A stretch of 7,492 bases of DNA from Persebacter sp051009035. GTDB lineage: Bacteria > Pseudomonadota > Gammaproteobacteria > Tethybacterales > Persebacteraceae. The position numbers were made by a program, and so were the translations under genes. The stretch spans positions 1-7,492 of the forward strand of contig JBPCWY010000225.1 of assembly GCA_051009035.1 (NCBI GenBank). The letters run 5' to 3'. This document shows positions 1-5,995 of the stretch, in pieces. Every line of letters begins with the position of its first letter. Position 1 is the stretch's first letter. Under the pieces are notes generated by a model. It did not search any database. It saw nothing but the letters and a program-made list of their open reading frames with translations, and was not told where the DNA came from.

Positions 1-363
1 TCTGTCCAATATCGCGTCCAATGTCTGGTCAAGGGCGCTCATCGTCACCAAACCGCCGACATCGGCGTCTATATCCATATTAACGCCCGAATCGCGGGCC
101 AGCGCAAAAAGCAAATCGCGCACCGGAACATTCGTTACGACAACATCAAAAGTGTCCGCGCCCTTTTCGTTGCTCATCACGGGCACGGTCGGGGTCGCTT
201 TGACCAGGGCGGGAATAGCGTCCGGGCTTTGCGGGGCTTCGCTTTGCACCTCTTCCGCACTCATGTGCATCTCGCTGGGGGCGTAATTCGGCGCGCCACA
301 CCCGGCAAGAAACACGGAAAGCGATGAACTCAAAACCAGCCGCTGCGCTTTGGAAAAATACAT
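1..363 (-). CDS. Secretin-family outer-membrane lipoprotein (MshL/PilQ/GspD-like), N-terminal part, cut by window edge
   Basis: The reading frame opens with ATG at 363-361 and stays open through 121 codons to base 1, so the C-terminal part lies beyond the left edge. A Shine-Dalgarno sequence GAAGGGAA (371-378) lies 7 bases before this ATG, which is why I prefer it to the in-frame ATG at 390. Residues 1-22 form a lipoprotein signal peptide: basic start, hydrophobic run and lipobox L19-A-G-C22. A low-complexity linker (about 23-68) rich in Pro, Ala, Ser and Glu follows. Residues 71-121 (TFDVVVTNVPVRDLLFALAR onward) resemble the small N-terminal domain (STN type) of secretins, with the usual pattern 'hydrophobic strand, V-x-D-L-L-x-x-L-A, V-N-hydrophobic-D, V-x-G-x-V-T'. 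Secretins form the outer-membrane ring of type IV pilus, type II secretion and MSHA systems. A lipoprotein signal fits MshL-type secretins best, but the ring-forming domain is not visible, so the subfamily is inferred. It is divergent from clpB. Confidence 0.72.
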   Translation of the reverse strand, partial: MYFSKAQRLVLSSSLSVFLAGCGAPNYAPSEMHMSAEEVQSEAPQSPDAIPALVKATPTVPVMSNEKGADTFDVVVTNVPVRDLLFALARDSGVNMDIDADVGGLVTMSALDQTLDAILDR

Positions 364-452
364 TGGTTTGTTCCCTTCTCTGTAAAACATGGTCGTGCGA
401 AAACCGCATGATTGTCCGGCGCAAAACCCAAAATTTCGCGCTCACGCAACAT

Positions 453-481
453 ATTAAACAACATTTTTTTCAAAAAGTCAA
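453..481 (-). promoter_or_regulatory. Sigma70-type promoter for the secretin gene
   Basis: On the minus strand, TTGACT (481-476) and TTTAAT (458-453) are separated by exactly 17 bases. Five of six bases match the -35 consensus and four of six match the -10 consensus. Transcription would start near base 446, giving a leader of about 80 bases before the ATG at 363. Confidence 0.65.
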
Positions 482-557
482 TACCCCCGCTCTTTTTTTT
501 GCCTTTTCTTAACCCGTCCGATTTGCCGTTTTTCGCCTTTTTTGCCCTCCATCGGTG

Positions 558-592
558 CTTGTAAAATCCGCTTTTCGCCCCCACAAAAGGGG
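558..592 (+). promoter_or_regulatory. Possible clpB promoter and ribosome binding site
   Basis: Two overlapping readings are possible just before the clpB ATG at 594. One is heat-shock-like: CTTGTAA (558-564), 14 bases, CCCCACA (579-585), resembling the sigma32 pattern CTTGAAA / CCCCATnT. That would place the transcript start within a few bases of the ATG, giving an almost leaderless message. The other is a -10-like TAAAAT (562-567) without a good -35, which gives a leader of about 20 bases. AAAAGGGG (585-592) is the only Shine-Dalgarno-like run and lies just one base before the ATG, unusually close. The matches are weak and could be chance. Confidence 0.28.
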
Positions 593-593
593 T

Positions 594-3188
594 ATGTGGC
601 AATATTTAACCGAAAAAATGCGGAGCGCGCTGGAAGCCGCCCACCGCCTCGCGCTGGAAGCCGATAATACCCAAATTGAACCGCCCCACCTCCTCCTCGC
701 CATGCTGGAAAGCGGCATGGGCGCGGATGTCCTGCTCTCCCGCGCCGGGGGCGATGTGGCGGAAATTCAATCCGCCCTGCGCCAAAAAATCGCCGATTTG
801 CCCGCCGTAGGCGAACACAGCGGCGACATCCGCGTTTCGGCGGAAATTTCCAAACTCGTCTCTTTGGCGTATAAAAATGCCAAAAAACAAGGCGACTCCC
901 ATGTCGCGGGCGATGTCATGCTGCTCGCTTTGGCGGCGCATTCGTCCGTCCGCAAGTTGCTTTCCGCCGCCGGTATGGACGAATCGCGGTTGAAAAAAGC
1001 CGTTGCCGAAACGCGGGGCGGCGATGCGGTGCGGGCGGCGGAAGACAATCCGGCGGGCGGCATGTTGGAAAAATTCACCTCAGATCTAACCGCCCTCGCC
1101 GCGGACGGGCGGCTGGACCCGGTCATCGGGCGGGACGAGGAAATTCGGCGGACGATGCATGTTTTGCAGCGGCGGACAAAAAATAATCCGGTGCTGATTG
1201 GCGAGCCGGGCGTGGGAAAAACCGCCATCGCGGAAGGGCTGGCGCAGCGCATTATTAACGGCGAAGCGCCGGAGGGCCTCGCCGGCAAACGGATACTCGC
1301 GCTGGATTTTGCCGCCCTCCTCGCCGGGGCGAAATACCGCGGCGAATTTGAAGAGCGCCTGCGCGGCGTGATTAAGGAAATCACCCGCGCCGGCGACTGC
1401 ATCGTTTTCATTGACGAATTGCACATTATGATTGGCGCGGGCAACAGCGAAGGCGCGGTGGATGCGGCGAATATGTTAAAACCGGCGCTGGCGCGGGGCG
1501 ATTTGCGCTGCATCGGCGCGACAACTTTTGCCGAATATAAAAAATATATTGAAAAAGACGCGGCGCTGGAGCGCCGTTTCCAAAAGGTGCCGGTGGAAGA
1601 ACCCTCGCGCGAAAACGCTGCGGCGATTTTGCGCGGTTTGCGCGAAAAATACGAATCGCACCACGGCATCCGCATCACCGATTCCGCCCTGATTGCGGCG
1701 GTGGATTTGTCGCGGCGCTATATTAGCGAGCGCTTTTTGCCCGATAAGGCGATTGATTTAATTGACGAAACGGCGGCGCGCCTCCGCATGGAAGTGGATT
1801 CGCGCCCGGAATCGCTGGCAAAATTGGACGCGCGCCTCGCCCAAATGCACATTGAGCGGGAATCGATAAACCGGGAAACCGCCGCGGGCGCGGAAAACGC
1901 GCCGAAAAAAGGCAAGAAAAGCGCCGAAGCGAATCCGGAAGCCAAAAAGCGTTTGGCGGAAATTGACGCGGAAATTGCGAAATTGCAAAAGGAGCAGGCG
2001 GATTTAACCGAGATTTGGACCGCCGAGCGCGCCCGCATCCAAAAAGCGCGCGCCGCGCAAAACGACCGGGACTCATTGCGCGGAGAAATGGAAAAAGCGC
2101 GCCGCCGCGGCGACTGGCAGAAGATGGCGGAAATTCAACACGGCAAACTGCCGTCTTTGGAAGCGGACATCCAAAACGCCGGAGACGATTCTTTCCAATT
2201 GTTAAAAACCCGCGTTGGCGCGGACGAAATCGCCGCAACCGTCTCGCAAGCGACGGGCATTCCGGTCGCCCGATTGTCCGGCGGCGAGCAGGCAAAAATC
2301 GCCGCCATTGAAGAAAATTTGCGCGGGCGCATCGCCGGACAAGACGACGCCGTCGCCGCCGTGGCAAACGCCATCCGCCGCGCCCGCGCCGGGCTTGCAC
2401 CGGCGGCGCGCCCGCTGGGCTGCTTTTTATTTTTGGGTCCCACGGGAGTCGGCAAAACGGAATTGTGCAAAGCGCTCGCCGCGTTTTTGTTTGATTCCGA
2501 AAAACAAATGACGCGGCTGGATATGTCCGAATACGCCGAAAAGCACGCCGTTGCAAAACTCATCGGCGCGCCGCCGGGTTATGTCGGATTTGAAGAAGGC
2601 GGGCAATTGACCGAAGCGGTGCGGCGCAAACCCTATTCCGTGCTGTTGCTGGACGAAGTGGAAAAAGCGCATCCGGAAGTATTTAACGCGCTGTTGCAGG
2701 TTTTGGACGACGGGCGCATGACGGACGGGCGCGGGCGCACCGCCGATTTTCGCAACACGGTTATTATTATGACTTCCAATCTCGCCGCCGCCGAGATTCA
2801 AGAAACGGCGGGCGAAGAAATGCGGGAATTGGTGCGCGAAAAAGTGCGCCGTTTTTTCGCGCCGGAATTTATCAACCGGCTGGACGAAATCGTCATTTTC
2901 AATTCCCTGTCCGAAAAAGACATGCGCCGCATCGCGCGCTGGCAGCTGGCGGCGTTGGAAAACACCCTGCGCGAAAAAAAGATTCGGCTGGAAGTATCGG
3001 CGGAAGCGGAAAACGCGTTAGTGCGGGCGGGCTACGACCCGCAATACGGCGCGCGCGCGTTAAAGCGCGAAATCCGCCGCCGCATAGAAAACCCGCTGGC
3101 AAAAATGCTGCTGGAAAACAAAATCCCTCCCGGCGGCGCAGTCCGGTTAAATGCGGAAGCCGCGCCGGAAGCGATTCCGGTGGATTAA
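594..3188 (+). CDS. clpB: ClpB protein disaggregase (Hsp100 AAA+ ATPase)
   Basis: This cytoplasmic ring-shaped ATPase, in its family, pulls polypeptides out of aggregates together with DnaK/DnaJ/GrpE. The product is 864 residues (E. coli ClpB is 857). The ATG at 594 puts LTEKM at the place of LTNKF in E. coli; an in-frame GTG at 555 has no ribosome binding site. Domains in order: N-terminal Clp repeat domain (about 1-145); first AAA+ module with Walker A GEPGVGKT (203-210), pore-loop Y248 in KYRGEFEERL, Walker B D274-E275; coiled-coil middle domain (about 395-540); second AAA+ module with Walker A GPTGVGKT (615-622), pore-loop Y663 in GYVGFEEGG, Walker B D687-E688, sensor-1 in IIMTSN, sensor-2 GAR in GYDPQYGARALKR; and the small C-terminal domain. 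All catalytic motifs are intact. Odd feature: about 17 extra lysine- and alanine-rich residues (about 430-449) at a turn of the middle domain. The gene stands alone on the plus strand, divergent from the secretin gene. No clear terminator follows it. Confidence 0.98.
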   Translation: MWQYLTEKMRSALEAAHRLALEADNTQIEPPHLLLAMLESGMGADVLLSRAGGDVAEIQSALRQKIADLPAVGEHSGDIRVSAEISKLVSLAYKNAKKQGDSHVAGDVMLLALAAHSSVRKLLSAAGMDESRLKKAVAETRGGDAVRAAEDNPAGGMLEKFTSDLTALAADGRLDPVIGRDEEIRRTMHVLQRRTKNNPVLIGEPGVGKTAIAEGLAQRIINGEAPEGLAGKRILALDFAALLAGAKYRGEFEERLRGVIKEITRAGDCIVFIDELHIMIGAGNSEGAVDAANMLKPALARGDLRCIGATTFAEYKKYIEKDAALERRFQKVPVEEPSRENAAAILRGLREKYESHHGIRITDSALIAAVDLSRRYISERFLPDKAIDLIDETAARLRMEVDSRPESLAKLDARLAQMHIERESINRETAAGAENAPKKGKKSAEANPEAKKRLAEIDAEIAKLQKEQADLTEIWTAERARIQKARAAQNDRDSLRGEMEKARRRGDWQKMAEIQHGKLPSLEADIQNAGDDSFQLLKTRVGADEIAATVSQATGIPVARLSGGEQAKIAAIEENLRGRIAGQDDAVAAVANAIRRARAGLAPAARPLGCFLFLGPTGVGKTELCKALAAFLFDSEKQMTRLDMSEYAEKHAVAKLIGAPPGYVGFEEGGQLTEAVRRKPYSVLLLDEVEKAHPEVFNALLQVLDDGRMTDGRGRTADFRNTVIIMTSNLAAAEIQETAGEEMRELVREKVRRFFAPEFINRLDEIVIFNSLSEKDMRRIARWQLAALENTLREKKIRLEVSAEAENALVRAGYDPQYGARALKREIRRRIENPLAKMLLENKIPPGGAVRLNAEAAPEAIPVD

Positions 3189-3307
3189 CCGCAACCGCCG
3201 TTTTTCCGGCAACCGCCCCGCGCCCTTCCGTCAAAACTCCGGCATTCAGCATTTTTTTCGCGCGCCGAAATTTACCCCGCGCCGTCATTCCCGCGCCTCC
3301 CCTCGTC

Positions 3308-3327
3308 ATTCCTGCGAAGGCAGGAAT
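3308..3327. repeat. Solo dRS3-like palindrome
   Basis: ATTCCTGC, four bases GAAG, then GCAGGAAT: an 8-base perfect inverted repeat. It has the same ATTCC...GGAAT frame as the ends of the full elements A-D but stands alone, followed by the GC-rich and AATCCGCTTAATTAATA-containing flank that leads into element A. Confidence 0.75.
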
Positions 3328-3384
3328 CTCTTTTCCGGCGGCGGATATAAATCCGCTTAATTAATAGTTCCCCGCCCCTTGCGC

Positions 3385-3487
3385 CGTCATTCCCGCGAAA
3401 GCAGGAATCCAAAATGCCCGCTTTGTTGCAAAATTATAATTTTCACCCGCAGTTAACGCTTTGGATTTCCACCTGCGCAGAAATGGC
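3385..3487 (+). repeat. MITE/REPIN-like palindromic element, copy A
   Basis: An element of about 103 bases with inverted ends. The left end GTCATTCCCGCG..AGGAATCC is itself a palindrome; the right end GGATTTCCACCTGCGCAGAAAT is a decayed version of the same palindrome in inverse orientation. The core holds CTTTGTTGC, the perfect 14-base palindrome AAAATTATAATTTT (3430-3443) and CCCGCAGTTAACGCTTTGG. The core matches copy B base for base over most of its length. It encodes no protein. I call the orientation with CTTTGTTGC first the plus orientation. Confidence 0.85.
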
Positions 3488-3547
3488 GAGTAAGCGCGGA
3501 AATGCGGCTAACGGCGATTCGCCAAAAATAACGGCGGGAAAATGCGG

Positions 3548-3587
3548 TTAGAAAATTTCCCGGCAAAGATTAGGAAATTTCCCGGCA
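3548..3587. repeat. 18-base direct repeat duplicating the 3' end of the MoaB/CinA-like gene
   Basis: TTAGAAAATTTCCCGGCA (3548-3565) and TTAGGAAATTTCCCGGCA (3570-3587) match at 17 of 18 bases with an offset of 22. The second copy is the last five codons plus the TAA stop of the gene at 3570-4319 (minus); the first lies just beyond the stop. Confidence 0.8.
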
Positions 3588-4319
3588 GGGAATTCCTTGT
3601 TCCGCCAAAAAATCGGACATTTCGCCTGCTGCGGCGGCGATTTCGCGGGCGTCCGCGCCGCTAAAAACAAAGTGGCAGTAATATGCGCCGTTTTCTTCGC
3701 GCGGATAACTGCCGATTTTCAACGCCGCATGCCGCCGTTGAATCGCCGCCAATGCGTCCGCCATTTCGCTTTCCGCCCCGTCCGCCCGCAAAGTAAGCGC
3801 GCTGCGGCGCGGAAAATCGGGCAATCCGGCAACGGCGGCGGCGGCCATCAAGCGAAAAATCGCCGGCACCCCGGCGCACACAAAAACATTGCCGACAATA
3901 AACCCCGGCGCGCCCGGAAAATCGCTTTTGAGAATCGCCGCCCCCGCCGGAGCGCGCGCCATGCGCCTTCTGGGGGCGGTAAATTCCAAATCCCGCCGCG
4001 CGTAAAAATCCGCCAATATCGCCGCCGCTTCCGCATTTTCCTCCACCGCAACGCCAAACGCCAGCGCGATTCCTTCCGCCGTAACATCGTCGTGCGTCGG
4101 GCCGATTCCGCCGCTGGTAAAAATATATTCATGCGCCGCCCGCATTTCGTTTAAGGCGGCGGCAATCACCGGCGGCGAATCGCCCGCCACCCGCGCCTCG
4201 CGGATTTGCAATCCTTTCGCGTCCAGCAATTCCGCCAACACGGGCAAATTTTTTTCGCCGGTCCGCCCCGACAATATTTCATCGCCGATAATCAAAAAAC
4301 CAATGCGCGGAATTTTCAC
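3570..4319 (-). CDS. Stand-alone molybdopterin-binding-domain protein (MoaB/CinA N-terminal family)
   Basis: The product is 249 residues if it starts at GTG 4319-4317, chosen because the family begins right at KIPRIGFLIIGDEIL. GGGG (4322-4325) lies only two bases before it, so a TTG at 4337 remains possible. The frame stays open further upstream into repeat element B, but that extension (starting MDSRLRGNG) is repeat sequence and not family-like. Residues 1 to about 165 form the MoCF-biosynthesis fold: GDEILSGR (12-19), the binding-loop motif TSGGIGPTHDD (68-78), and VFVCAGVP (145-152). Residues about 170-249 form a smaller alpha/beta extension. The C-terminal nicotinamide-nucleotide amidase domain of full CinA (about 410 residues) is absent. 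Proteins of this type are annotated 'competence/damage-inducible protein A'; their substrate is mostly unproven, and a molybdopterin or nucleotide-pyrophosphate ligand is inference. It is a single gene, convergent with clpB. The 3' end is duplicated just past the stop. Confidence 0.85.
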   Translation of the reverse strand: MKIPRIGFLIIGDEILSGRTGEKNLPVLAELLDAKGLQIREARVAGDSPPVIAAALNEMRAAHEYIFTSGGIGPTHDDVTAEGIALAFGVAVEENAEAAAILADFYARRDLEFTAPRRRMARAPAGAAILKSDFPGAPGFIVGNVFVCAGVPAIFRLMAAAAVAGLPDFPRRSALTLRADGAESEMADALAAIQRRHAALKIGSYPREENGAYYCHFVFSGADAREIAAAAGEMSDFLAEQGIPCREIS

Positions 4320-4408
4320 CGCCCCATTATTGCACAAACCCCGCCCTTTCCGCCCGCCTTGGATTAAATCGGGGCGGTAAAAGACGGCGCGGATAAATAA
4401 GAAAACGC

Positions 4409-4511
4409 CGCCATTCCCGCGCAGACGGGAATCCAAAATATCCGCTTTGTTGCAAAATTATAATTTTCGCCCGCAGTTAACGCTTTGGATTCCCACCTGC
4501 GCGGGAATGAC
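4409..4511 (+). repeat. MITE/REPIN-like palindromic element, copy B
   Basis: The best-preserved plus-orientation copy. Left end CCATTCCCGCGCAGACGGGA, right end TTCCCACCTGCGCGGGAATG, core with CTTTGTTGC, the perfect palindrome AAAATTATAATTTT (4454-4467) and CCCGCAGTTAACGCTTTGG. It lies about 90 bases upstream of the MoaB/CinA-like start and runs divergently from it, so it may affect that gene's leader or promoter (inference). Confidence 0.88.
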
Positions 4512-4635
4512 ATATTTTTTATTAATTTCCGCCGCGGCAAATTAAAAACAAAATCCGCGGAAACAATCGCGATTAACCCGCGCCCCGCAACTAATATTAA
4601 AATTAAACACGCGATTAAATGCGCGAATTCGGGCA

Positions 4636-4644
4636 TGCTATAAT
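4636..4644 (+). promoter_or_regulatory. Extended -10 promoter of tRNA-Asn
   Basis: TGCTATAAT combines the consensus -10 hexamer TATAAT (4639-4644) with the TG extension (4636-4637). Transcription would start near 4651, about five bases before the mature tRNA. No good -35 is visible, as is common for extended -10 promoters. The DNA just upstream (4512-4635) is AT-rich. Confidence 0.7.
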
Positions 4645-4655
4645 AACGGCGTTTT

Positions 4656-4728
4656 TCCTCGATAGCTCAGTTGGTAGAGCAAGCGGCTGTTAACCGCTGG
4701 GTCGTAGGTTCGAGTCCTACTCGGGGAG
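4656..4728 (+). tRNA. tRNA-Asn (anticodon GTT)
   Basis: A complete 73-base cloverleaf. Acceptor stem TCCTCGA (4656-4662) pairs with TCGGGGA (4721-4727) with one T-G wobble. D stem GCTC/GAGC (4665-4668, 4677-4680). Anticodon stem AGCGG/CCGCT (4682-4686, 4694-4698) closes loop CTGTTAA with anticodon GTT at 4689-4691. T stem GTAGG/CCTAC (4704-4708, 4716-4720) with loop TTCGAGT. The discriminator base is G4728. The next three bases are CCG, so the CCA end is not encoded and must be added by the CCA-adding enzyme. The last 12 bases overlap the 3' end of rlmB on the other strand. Confidence 0.97.
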
Positions 4729-5472
4729 CCGGTTTTTGGCGGCGTATAACGCTAAACACGCCGCGCACGCCGCCGCTACATTCAAACACCCTGCTTCGCC
4801 CCGCACGGCGGGAAGGCGCGCCAATATATCGCAACTCTCCGCGGTCAGCCGCCGCAAACCGCCGCTTTCGTCCCCCAAAACCCAGCATACCGGCGGCGGC
4901 AAATCGGCGTCCGCAACGGACAATTCCGCCTGCTCGCTCGCCCCCGCCAAAAACCATCCGGCGGCGCGCAAATCCAATAATGCGCGGCGCAAATTGCCGA
5001 CCCGGGAAAGCGGCAAAAACGCCGCCGCTCCCGCCGCCGCCCGCACCGCCGCCGCCGACAACGGCGCGGCGCGGCGCGCGCAAACCACAACTCCGGCGGC
5101 GGCAAACGCCCGCGCCGCCCGCATCACCGCCCCCAAATTGCGCGGGTCGGTCACGCCGTCCAACGCCACTAATGTTTTTTGCGGCGCGGCGAGCAAATCT
5201 TTCCACGCCGCCTGCGGCAAACGCGCTTCGGCGGCGATGCCTTGATGCAAATCGGCGGCGGTTTTTGCCGCCAACTGCGCCGCGGATATTTTTTGGATTG
5301 GGATTCCGGCGCGTTGCGCTTGCGCCAAAATCTCCTGCACGCGGGGGTTTTTGCCGTCCGCCGCCGCCCAAATCCGCCGCGCCCGCCCTTCGGCAAGCAT
5401 CGCCCCGACAGCGCGCGCCCCGCAAACCAAAATCTCCTCGCCGCCGGAAGAAAACCGCGCCGTCCGTTTCAT
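4717..5472 (-). CDS. rlmB: 23S rRNA (guanosine-2'-O)-methyltransferase RlmB, TrmH/SpoU family
   Basis: In the family this SAM-dependent SPOUT enzyme methylates the ribose of G2251 (E. coli numbering) in the 23S rRNA peptidyl-transferase P loop. The product is 251 residues (E. coli RlmB 243). The ATG at 5472 fits the family start, with ILVCGARAV at 14-22 matching MIYGIHAV; upstream in-frame ATGs at 5505 and 5529 lie in or next to repeat DNA. A GGGG run (5483-5486) about 10 bases before the ATG is a weak ribosome binding site. An N-terminal L30e-like substrate-binding domain ends in LHQGIAA (75-81). The trefoil-knot catalytic domain has motif 1 DGVTDPRNLGAVMR (105-118), motif 2 VLGDESGGLRRL (198-209) and motif 3 GCLNVAAA (228-235). 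The TAG stop at 4719-4717 lies in the T stem of tRNA-Asn, so the last three codons are antisense to the tRNA. It lies downstream of the RNase R gene on the same strand, as in E. coli, but separated by 523 bases of repeats. Confidence 0.93.
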   Translation of the reverse strand: MKRTARFSSGGEEILVCGARAVGAMLAEGRARRIWAAADGKNPRVQEILAQAQRAGIPIQKISAAQLAAKTAADLHQGIAAEARLPQAAWKDLLAAPQKTLVALDGVTDPRNLGAVMRAARAFAAAGVVVCARRAAPLSAAAVRAAAGAAAFLPLSRVGNLRRALLDLRAAGWFLAGASEQAELSVADADLPPPVCWVLGDESGGLRRLTAESCDILARLPAVRGEAGCLNVAAACAACLALYAAKNRLPE

Positions 5473-5586
5473 ACCGAAGCAACCCCAAAACGCGCCGCGC
5501 CCCATTCCGGATTTTTGCGGGAATGACAAAAGGCGGGCGGAATATGAATCCGCTTAATTAATAATTTCCCGCCCCGCCCCCGCGCC

Positions 5587-5688
5587 GTCTTTTCCGCGCA
5601 GGCGGGAATCCAAAGCGTTAACTGCGGGCGAAAATTATAATTTCGCAACAACACGGACATTTTGGATTCCCGCCTGCGCGGGAATGGC
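5587..5688 (-). repeat. MITE/REPIN-like palindromic element, copy C, inverted
   Basis: About 102 bases with ends TTTTCCGCGCAGGCGGGAAT and ATTCCCGCCTGCGCGGGAAT. The core read on the minus strand gives the A/B core order, including CCCGCAGTTAACGCTTTGG and the AT palindrome AAATTATAATTT (5632-5643). Its left flank matches that of copy A although its core is inverted relative to A. Confidence 0.88.
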
Positions 5689-5823
5689 GGGCGGGAAGCG
5701 GAATTTATACCCGCCCCCGCCGCTTTTTCCGCATCGGCGGAAATCTTTTCGGCGGCGGATAAATTCCCGTTAAACGCGGTAAATCCCGGTGCGAAAATTT
5801 TGCGCGGTAAATATAAAAATTTC

Positions 5824-5922
5824 GTCATTCCCGCAAAAGCGGGAATCCCAAAAATTAACCGCAGGAAAAAATTATAATTTCGCAACGCGGGCGTTTTGGA
5901 TTCCCGCTTGCGCGGGAATGGC
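5824..5922 (-). repeat. MITE/REPIN-like palindromic element, copy D, inverted and more diverged
   Basis: About 99 bases. The left end ATTCCCGCAAAAGCGGGAAT and right end ATTCCCGCTTGCGCGGGAAT are both well-paired palindromes. The core keeps AAATTATAATTTCGCAAC (AT palindrome 5869-5880), but the GTTAACGC part has changed to AATTAACCGC and the CTTTG part is shortened. It ends about 75 bases past the RNase R stop codon. Confidence 0.85.
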
Positions 5923-5995
5923 GGGCGGGAAGAAAACCGCGCCCGCCGCATCGTTTCGGCGTAAATATTTCGGAATAACAACCGCGCCATCCGCG

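Larger units (their letters stand above)
3189..3569. repeat. Repeat-filled intergenic region between clpB and the MoaB/CinA-like gene
   Basis: No gene is supported in this 381-base stretch. It holds a perfect hairpin (3308-3327), a flank with AATCCGCTTAATTAATA (3350-3366) that recurs at 5547-5563, repeat element A (3385-3487), and a short direct repeat at its right end (3548-3587). The two neighbouring genes converge here. No classical hairpin plus T-tract terminator was seen for either gene, so the repeat hairpins may take that role (inference). Confidence 0.7.
5473..5995. repeat. Repeat-filled region between the RNase R gene and rlmB
   Basis: No gene is supported in these 523 bases. In order: a decayed hairpin ATTCCGG...GCGGGAAT (5504-5524); a flank with AATCCGCTTAATTAATA (5547-5563) shared with the left flank of element A; element C; a perfect 7-base hairpin TTTCCGC-ATCG-GCGGAAA (5726-5743); a GC-rich flank CGGCGGCGGATAAATTCCCG (5750-5769) resembling 3338-3354; and element D. 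The right flanks of C and D share GGAATGGCGGGCGGGAAG. Open frames across the region translate to repeat-derived peptides such as VIPAKAGIP and SFPQKRESQ, not genes. Confidence 0.8.

Noticed and set aside
767..1678. Long minus-strand open frame of 303 codons inside clpB
   Set aside because: It is the antisense shadow of the conserved ClpB reading frame, low in family-like motifs and rich in Ser, Arg and Ala.
3517..3528. Palindrome CGGCGATTCGCC as a possible terminator between the convergent genes
   Set aside because: The stem is short and no T-tract follows it on either strand in the required position.
4320..4436. A longer start for the MoaB/CinA-like protein at 4436, beginning MDSRLRGNG
   Set aside because: The extra N-terminal residues are the translation of repeat element B and spacer DNA, and the family begins at KIPRIGFLIIGDEIL.
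5473..5529. Longer rlmB starts at 5505 and 5529
   Set aside because: They read through a decayed repeat hairpin and its edge (peptide MSFPQKSGM), and the family alignment begins near the ATG at 5472.
4671..5561. Open frames of 100-300 codons on the plus strand over rlmB
   Set aside because: These are GC-rich shadow frames, rich in Pro, Arg and Ala, opposite a clearly conserved gene; one starts inside the tRNA.
3385..5922. CRISPR array, suggested by several similar palindromic repeats
   Set aside because: The copies occur in both orientations, are separated by genes of 0.7-0.8 kb or by irregular repeat flanks, and lack evenly sized spacers.
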